Shown: positions 59,789 to 64,000 of the stretch, piece by piece
How the letters are laid out: every line of letters begins with the position of its first letter
How positions within the stretch are numbered: the first letter of the stretch is position 1
NCBI GenBank assembly: GCA_002720865.1
Contig: PBIO01000005.1
Span: forward strand, 37,011 to 101,010
Origin: Halobacteriovorax sp.
Lineage (GTDB): Bacteria > Bdellovibrionota > Bacteriovoracia > Bacteriovoracales > Bacteriovoracaceae
Length of the DNA: 64,000 bases
Direction of reading: 5' to 3'
Translations under genes and position numbers: made by a program
Notes under the pieces: generated by a model
What the model saw: only the letters and a program-made list of their open reading frames with translations
The model's database searches: none
What the model was told of the DNA's origin: nothing

Positions 59789-60504
59789 TAGCCCCTCTGC
59801 CAAAGATCAAAACGTATGGTTTTTCCCTTGAAGCTTGCAGTAGGTTTTGGTGAACACTCAGAGGCTTTAATTGGTCTTTTGAGAATAATTCTTTTTGCCC
59901 CAGAATTCAATGCCCAATCCAATACAGTTTCTTGATCACTATCTCCATTAGTTAAGACCTTAAACAAGGCCATCTCTTTTCTGGGTCTAGATTTTTTTAT
60001 CTCTTCAGGATACATGGGGTCGTAATAAATAACCTCTGGAGTTTCAATATGGTTAAGCTCGTGGGCACTTCCATAAACGACTTCAAACCTCTCTATCATT
60101 CTGGGCTCAAGCCTTAGGGCATTTATTAACAAGGCAGCAATAATTGGATGTCTTTCAAAGACTTTTACTTTATGGCCCCAGTGATAAAAGCTTAAAGCGT
60201 CCCTGCCTGTTCCGCCGCTTATATCCCAAACTTCTAAGCTTTCCCCTTTACCAAGGGCCCGTCCCAAAAGCTCTTTTGGAGGTGGACCTAATTTTTTTTG
60301 TAGGTCAGATAAGGTCTCCCTAAAGTTAAAATAGACTTCTCGTTCAATTTGATGATGCTCGTCATACCAATGGAATTTAAGCTCTTTACCATCCCAATAT
60401 AAACCCTCTTCCGGTGAATCAGGCAGCTCCCTTATCTCATTAAATAGAGGCCTAATTTCAATCGGTGGCTCCTGCCCAAATTTTGTATAAAGAACGTCTT
60501 GCAT
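59788..60504 (-). CDS. rsmJ: 16S rRNA m2G1516 methyltransferase
   Basis: A 238-residue SAM-dependent methyltransferase. SAM motif WDISGGTGRDALSFYHWG near residue 92, then VKVFERHPIIAALLINAL near 112 and the catalytic VIYYDPMYPEEIKKSRPRKEM near 150, split here at the DPMYP core. A C-terminal RIILKRPIKASE is typical of RsmJ. The enzyme modifies G1516 of 16S rRNA. Length is near the 250 of E. coli. There is no ribosome site; TAGAAT at 60516-60511 ends six bases before the ATG. Confidence 0.88.
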   Translation of the reverse strand: MQDVLYTKFGQEPPIEIRPLFNEIRELPDSPEEGLYWDGKELKFHWYDEHHQIEREVYFNFRETLSDLQKKLGPPPKELLGRALGKGESLEVWDISGGTGRDALSFYHWGHKVKVFERHPIIAALLINALRLEPRMIERFEVVYGSAHELNHIETPEVIYYDPMYPEEIKKSRPRKEMALFKVLTNGDSDQETVLDWALNSGAKRIILKRPIKASECSPKPTASFKGKTIRFDLWQRG

Positions 60505-60510
60505 AAGGGA

Positions 60511-60516
60511 ATTCTA
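60511..60516 (-). promoter_or_regulatory. -10-like box abutting the rsmJ start
   Basis: On the minus strand TAGAAT (5 of 6 to consensus) is followed by TCCCTT and then the ATG. No Shine-Dalgarno sequence lies between. Confidence 0.4.
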
Positions 60517-60583
60517 CTAGATAAAAGGCCAGCAATCATGGTAAAAATTGGTTTAATTAAAGTCTTTTTACTCGGAGCAAAAG

Positions 60584-63559
60584 ATGGGAAATCCCCTTGA
60601 GCGTCTACCTTATAATCCTAATGAATTAGAGCGTGAACTAAAAGAATTTTATATAAGTGCAAGTGATGATGAAATCTCTCAGATGCTAGAGGCCATTGGA
60701 GCACAAAAGCTGGAAGATCTTTTCTCCCATATTTCAGATAATGTTAAATTCCCATCGACACCAGATTTTGGTCCTCATCTAAAGTATGAAGAGCTTGTCG
60801 AGCATGTGGAAAATGTAGCTGGACAAAATAAGATCACCACACATTTTCTTGGAGAAGGTCTTGAAACTTATAAGGTTCCAGACTTAGTTCCTTATGTTTG
60901 TAATATAAGAGGTCTAACCACGGCCTATACTCCTTACCAACCAGAAAGAAGCCAGGGTACTCTTCAAACCTTATGGCTTTATGCTAGCACCCTTTCTAAG
61001 CTTACTGGCTTTGAGGCCATCAACGCTAGCTTTTATGAAAGGTCAACATGCCTATATGAAGCGGCTAATACGGCCTTAAGAATCAAAAGAAATACCACAA
61101 CTGTTTTAGTTTCAAAGGGAATTTATCGCGGGGATATGGAAGTCCTTCACACTCAAGCGGCTCATACAAAGTTAAAGTTTATAGAAATACCACTTGATGA
61201 TAAAACAGGTCTCCTTGATCAAACCATTCTAAGAAAAGAAATGGAATCAAGGGATGATGTAGCAGCGGTTATTTATTCTCAAAAAAATACCAATGGAACT
61301 CTTGAAGACGTTCATGGATTAACTAATTTAGTTCACGAAAAGGACCTACTTGCCATTGGTGTAATTGATCCCATGCTTTTAAGTACCGGAGGCTTAACTC
61401 CACCAGTAAACTGGGGAGCTAAAGGCGCCAATATGATTGTAGGCGAAGGCCAAGGCTTGGCCATTGGACCTAACTATGGTGGACCGGGACTTGGTATTTT
61501 TGGTATTCGTTTTAATCAAGAAGATAAGCTTTCAATTCGGCAAACAGCTGGAAGATATATTGGAAAAGCTAAAGACAACTCAGGCAAAGAAGCATTGGCC
61601 ATGATTCTTTCAACGAGAGAGCAACATATTAGAAGAGAAAAAGCCACTTCCAATATTTGCTCAAATCAATCTTTCCTAGCAACTCTTGCTGGCGCCGCCA
61701 TACTTGCCCGCGGCGAAGAAGGGATGAAAGCTGCCGTGAAAACGGCCAGAGAAAACGCATTAAGCATGGCCAAAAAGCTAACTTCTTTTGAAGGAGTAAA
61801 GCTTGCCTATGATTCAAGCTTTTTTAATTCTTTTACTCTAGAGATAGAAAATATCGAAGAATTGAAAATTAAGTCCCGTGAACTAAATATTATTCCTGGG
61901 GCCTTTGTCGGCGAAAAACATCTCCTTGTAACGACAACTGATATTCAAGGTGATGATGAGTTACAGGAACTTGAAAATCTCTTTAGTGCTGTCTTCAGCC
62001 GTGGGGCAGAAACAACTTTACCTGAACTTAAAAAAGAATACCTTAGAGCTGATGCCGTCAATCTTCCCAACTTTAAAGAAGAAGAACTAAAAAAGTTTTA
62101 TGATGACCTTGGAAAACAGAATGTAAGCCCAGATGATAATATCTATCCCCTTGGGTCATGTACGATGAAGTACAATCCTTATATAAATGATTATGCTGCT
62201 GGACTTCCAGGCATCACAGACCTACATCCGGAATGCCCTGATGAGTACGCTCAGGGCTCTCTTCGTATTCTTTATGAAACCCAGGAGATCTTTAAAACCA
62301 TTACTGGTCTGCCAGGACTCACGACTCAACCTGTAGCAGGAGCACAAGGAGAACTCGTTGGTCTAAAACTCTTTCAGGCCTATCATCAATCTAAAGGTAA
62401 TGCTGAAAAGAAAAATATCATTCTAATACCTAGAAGTGCCCATGGAACTAATCCAGCCACAGCGACAATGGCAGGGTTTGAATCTAAAAAAGTTAATGGG
62501 GAAACGATTGGCATTGTAACAATAGAAGCGGACGAGCGAGGACAAATCAATTTTTCTCAATTAGAAGAAATGGTTTCAACTTATAGCGATCGTATTGCCG
62601 GCATCATGGTAACTAATCCCAACACAAGTGGTATTTTTGAAGAACGCTTCAAAGACATGGCCGATCTTATTCACTCCGTTGACGGACTTGTGTACATGGA
62701 TGGGGCAAATATGAATGCCATCGCTAGCTGGGTTGATCTAGGAAAACTTGGTGTAGATGCCGTCCATAATAACCTTCATAAAACTTGGACCATTCCCCAT
62801 GGTGGTGGGGGCCCAGGTGACGCCATTGTGGCCGTTAGTGAAAAACTTATCCCATTCTTACCTGGAATTCAGGTAGTAAAAGAAGGCGATACTTATAAAA
62901 CTATTAGGCCAGAAAAATCTATTGGTTCTTTTCACCGTCACTACGGAAACTTTGCCCATAAAATGAGATGCTATACTTACCTAAAAGCATTAGGAAGCGA
63001 GGGCACAAGAAAAATGGCAGCGGTTGCCGTTCTAAGTGCAAAGTATCTTTATGAAAAAATTAAAGATACCTATCCAACTTTACCTGCAGGAACAGAAGAT
63101 GTTCCAAGAATGCATGAGTTTATTTTAACCATTAAGCCTGAAACTTTTGCGGCCATTGAAGCTGCTGGAACACCTAAGGCCCAGGCCATAGCTAAAATCG
63201 GAAAACTCTTTTTAGATTTTGGTCTTCACGCACCGACCGTAGCCTTTCCAGAAGTTCTTGGGATGATGATTGAGCCGACAGAATCATTTTCTAAAAAGGA
63301 GCTCGACTCCTTTATAGATGTTCTAAATGCAATTCATAAACTTATAAACCATAGTCCAGAAGTTCTAAAAACCACCCCACACTTTACCCCTATTGGTAAA
63401 GTCGACGAGGTTGGGGCCAATAAACTTCCAATACTAAGCGAAGATGTACAAATGCTCCCTAATGTCCTTGAAAATATTGTTGAACCTGGGGAGTTAACGG
63501 CCATGAATACTCAGGCCCTTTGCGAGAAGATCGTCCAAACTCATCAACAAAGAGTGTAA
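60584..63559 (+). CDS. gcvP: Glycine dehydrogenase (decarboxylating), probable PA-PB fusion
   Basis: A 991-residue PLP enzyme, the P-protein of the glycine cleavage system. The ribosome site is GGAGCAAAAG. The N-terminal half (about 1-470) has AYTPYQPERSQGTLQTLWLY near residue 112. The C-terminal half has PLGSCTMKYNPYINDYAAGLPG near 525 (cited in part) and the PLP motif NNLHKTWTIPHGGGGPG with Lys733. GSCTMKYNP and LHKTW-type patterns match the two-subunit form (GcvPA plus GcvPB), rather than the one-chain form. No gcvT, gcvH or lpd is near. No glycine riboswitch is seen in the 80-base gap upstream. Confidence 0.92.
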   Translation: MGNPLERLPYNPNELERELKEFYISASDDEISQMLEAIGAQKLEDLFSHISDNVKFPSTPDFGPHLKYEELVEHVENVAGQNKITTHFLGEGLETYKVPDLVPYVCNIRGLTTAYTPYQPERSQGTLQTLWLYASTLSKLTGFEAINASFYERSTCLYEAANTALRIKRNTTTVLVSKGIYRGDMEVLHTQAAHTKLKFIEIPLDDKTGLLDQTILRKEMESRDDVAAVIYSQKNTNGTLEDVHGLTNLVHEKDLLAIGVIDPMLLSTGGLTPPVNWGAKGANMIVGEGQGLAIGPNYGGPGLGIFGIRFNQEDKLSIRQTAGRYIGKAKDNSGKEALAMILSTREQHIRREKATSNICSNQSFLATLAGAAILARGEEGMKAAVKTARENALSMAKKLTSFEGVKLAYDSSFFNSFTLEIENIEELKIKSRELNIIPGAFVGEKHLLVTTTDIQGDDELQELENLFSAVFSRGAETTLPELKKEYLRADAVNLPNFKEEELKKFYDDLGKQNVSPDDNIYPLGSCTMKYNPYINDYAAGLPGITDLHPECPDEYAQGSLRILYETQEIFKTITGLPGLTTQPVAGAQGELVGLKLFQAYHQSKGNAEKKNIILIPRSAHGTNPATATMAGFESKKVNGETIGIVTIEADERGQINFSQLEEMVSTYSDRIAGIMVTNPNTSGIFEERFKDMADLIHSVDGLVYMDGANMNAIASWVDLGKLGVDAVHNNLHKTWTIPHGGGGPGDAIVAVSEKLIPFLPGIQVVKEGDTYKTIRPEKSIGSFHRHYGNFAHKMRCYTYLKALGSEGTRKMAAVAVLSAKYLYEKIKDTYPTLPAGTEDVPRMHEFILTIKPETFAAIEAAGTPKAQAIAKIGKLFLDFGLHAPTVAFPEVLGMMIEPTESFSKKELDSFIDVLNAIHKLINHSPEVLKTTPHFTPIGKVDEVGANKLPILSEDVQMLPNVLENIVEPGELTAMNTQALCEKIVQTHQQRV

Positions 63560-63588
63560 TTTCATACACTTAATGCTCAGTGTAAATC

Positions 63589-63613
63589 CTACCCTAGCAA
63601 TTGCGCAGGGTAG
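63589..63613 (+). terminator. Weak terminator hairpin after gcvP
   Basis: CTACCCT (63589-63595) pairs with AGGGTAG (63607-63613) around an 11-base loop that contains the palindrome GCAATTGC. No T run follows, so it may terminate poorly. Confidence 0.5.
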
Positions 63614-63659
63614 CATTTCAAGGTAAGTTCACCCCACATTCAATTATCCAGGGGGACAA

Positions 63660-64000
63660 ATGAGAATGCCAAAACTAGCTCTAGTGGCCACCAAGGCCCT
63701 ATTAATCGCAGGACTAACGGCCAATGTGGCCAACGCAAAAATTGACCAAAATAAAGTAATTTACGGATCAGATGATCGTCAGGATGTGGCCAACCACCAT
63801 GATGCCCAGCTAGTTAATTTAGCTTCTAGTGTCGCCGGACAAGTAAAAAACAGTAAACTTCATAGCCTAGATAGTGAGTACTATGGTTTTCCAAAAAGAA
63901 CTCTTAGAGATATGGGAATCTGTAAATCAGAAAGATTTTCTGAGCAGTACACTCTTCCAAGATGTACAGGATTCTTAGTAGCTAAAGATCTTTTAGTCAC
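63660..64000 (+). CDS. Secreted trypsin-like serine protease, KVIYG-type paralogue 3 (3' end cut)
   Basis: The first 113 codons are visible; the stop lies outside. The ribosome site is GGGGGACAA. The signal peptide is about 26 residues (LVATKALLIAGLTANVANA). The mature N-terminus IDQNKVIYGSDDRQDVAN shows the same KVIYGxDDR motif as the proteases at 19350 and 20815. The conserved first cysteine pair (GICKSERFSEQYTLPRC) and the start of the His-loop strand (CTGFLVAKDLLV) follow; the catalytic His, Asp and Ser lie past the edge. Confidence 0.85.
   Translation, partial: MRMPKLALVATKALLIAGLTANVANAKIDQNKVIYGSDDRQDVANHHDAQLVNLASSVAGQVKNSKLHSLDSEYYGFPKRTLRDMGICKSERFSEQYTLPRCTGFLVAKDLLV

Noticed and set aside
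60505..60583. A glycine riboswitch before gcvP.
   Set aside because: The gap is only about 80 bases and I see none of the conserved aptamer helices or purine-rich junctions.
1..64000. Mobile elements, prophage or attachment sites.
   Set aside because: No transposase, integrase or long direct/inverted terminal repeats were seen; gene spacing and codon use are even throughout.

Overview
The window is AT-rich, almost fully coding chromosomal DNA with no rRNA operon, CRISPR array, insertion sequence or prophage that I could see. The likely source is a Gram-negative predatory-type bacterium of the Bdellovibrionota, closest in flavour to Bacteriovoracaceae/Halobacteriovorax. This is an inference. 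It rests on low GC, five secreted serine proteases, a GlyGly-CTERM-like tail, a Kazal inhibitor lipoprotein, outer-membrane barrels, a Kdo-transferase-like enzyme and many secreted proteins without recognisable family. No marker gene fixes the species.

Layout: (1) 1-498, a partial diacylglycerol-kinase-like gene, divergent from a tight five-gene operon (663-7507): formyltransferase-like, alpha/beta hydrolase, OleC-like AMP ligase, UbiA-like prenyltransferase and a PEP-synthase/rifampin-phosphotransferase-like protein. This operon is the best candidate for an undescribed pathway. (2) 7.6-13.1 kb: a secreted protein, asnB, a sensor histidine kinase, a secreted zincin and tpm. (3) 13.2-21.8 kb: a protease-rich stretch with two subtilases, two trypsin-like proteases, a 2-hydroxyacid dehydrogenase, a lipase-maturation-factor homologue and a VOC protein. 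(4) 21.9-26.3 kb: the conserved tilS-ftsH-folP group, divergent from tRNA-Met and a Kazal lipoprotein. (5) 26.6-32.1 kb: a fatty-acid beta-oxidation pair (fadI, fadJ), followed by a LolC/FtsX-like permease that probably starts at CTG and an FAD oxidoreductase. (6) 32.4-37.7 kb: envelope genes (two barrels, a Flp-like pilin, a Kdo-transferase-like gene pair). (7) 37.8-46.5 kb: a GYF-like membrane protein, tmk-holB-ricT and sbcDC. (8) 46.5-56.9 kb: asnS, a PfkB kinase, a histone-H1-like protein, two PilZ proteins, a lytic transglycosylase, a CstA-type transporter and several secreted unknowns. (9) 56.9-64 kb: a penicillin-acylase-family enzyme, an rsmJ/FlaR-like pair, a gcvP that looks like a fusion of the two-subunit-type PA and PB chains, and the start of a third trypsin-like protease.

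Two window-wide patterns matter for start-site choice. About a dozen genes lack a Shine-Dalgarno sequence and have a -10-like hexamer 5-7 bases (once 9) before the start codon, which suggests leaderless transcripts. Six convergent gene pairs overlap at their stop codons, three of them by a shared 4-base palindrome. Other genes have ordinary AGGAGG-type sites, which several times move the start away from the longest open frame. No gene-free stretch exceeds 300 bases.
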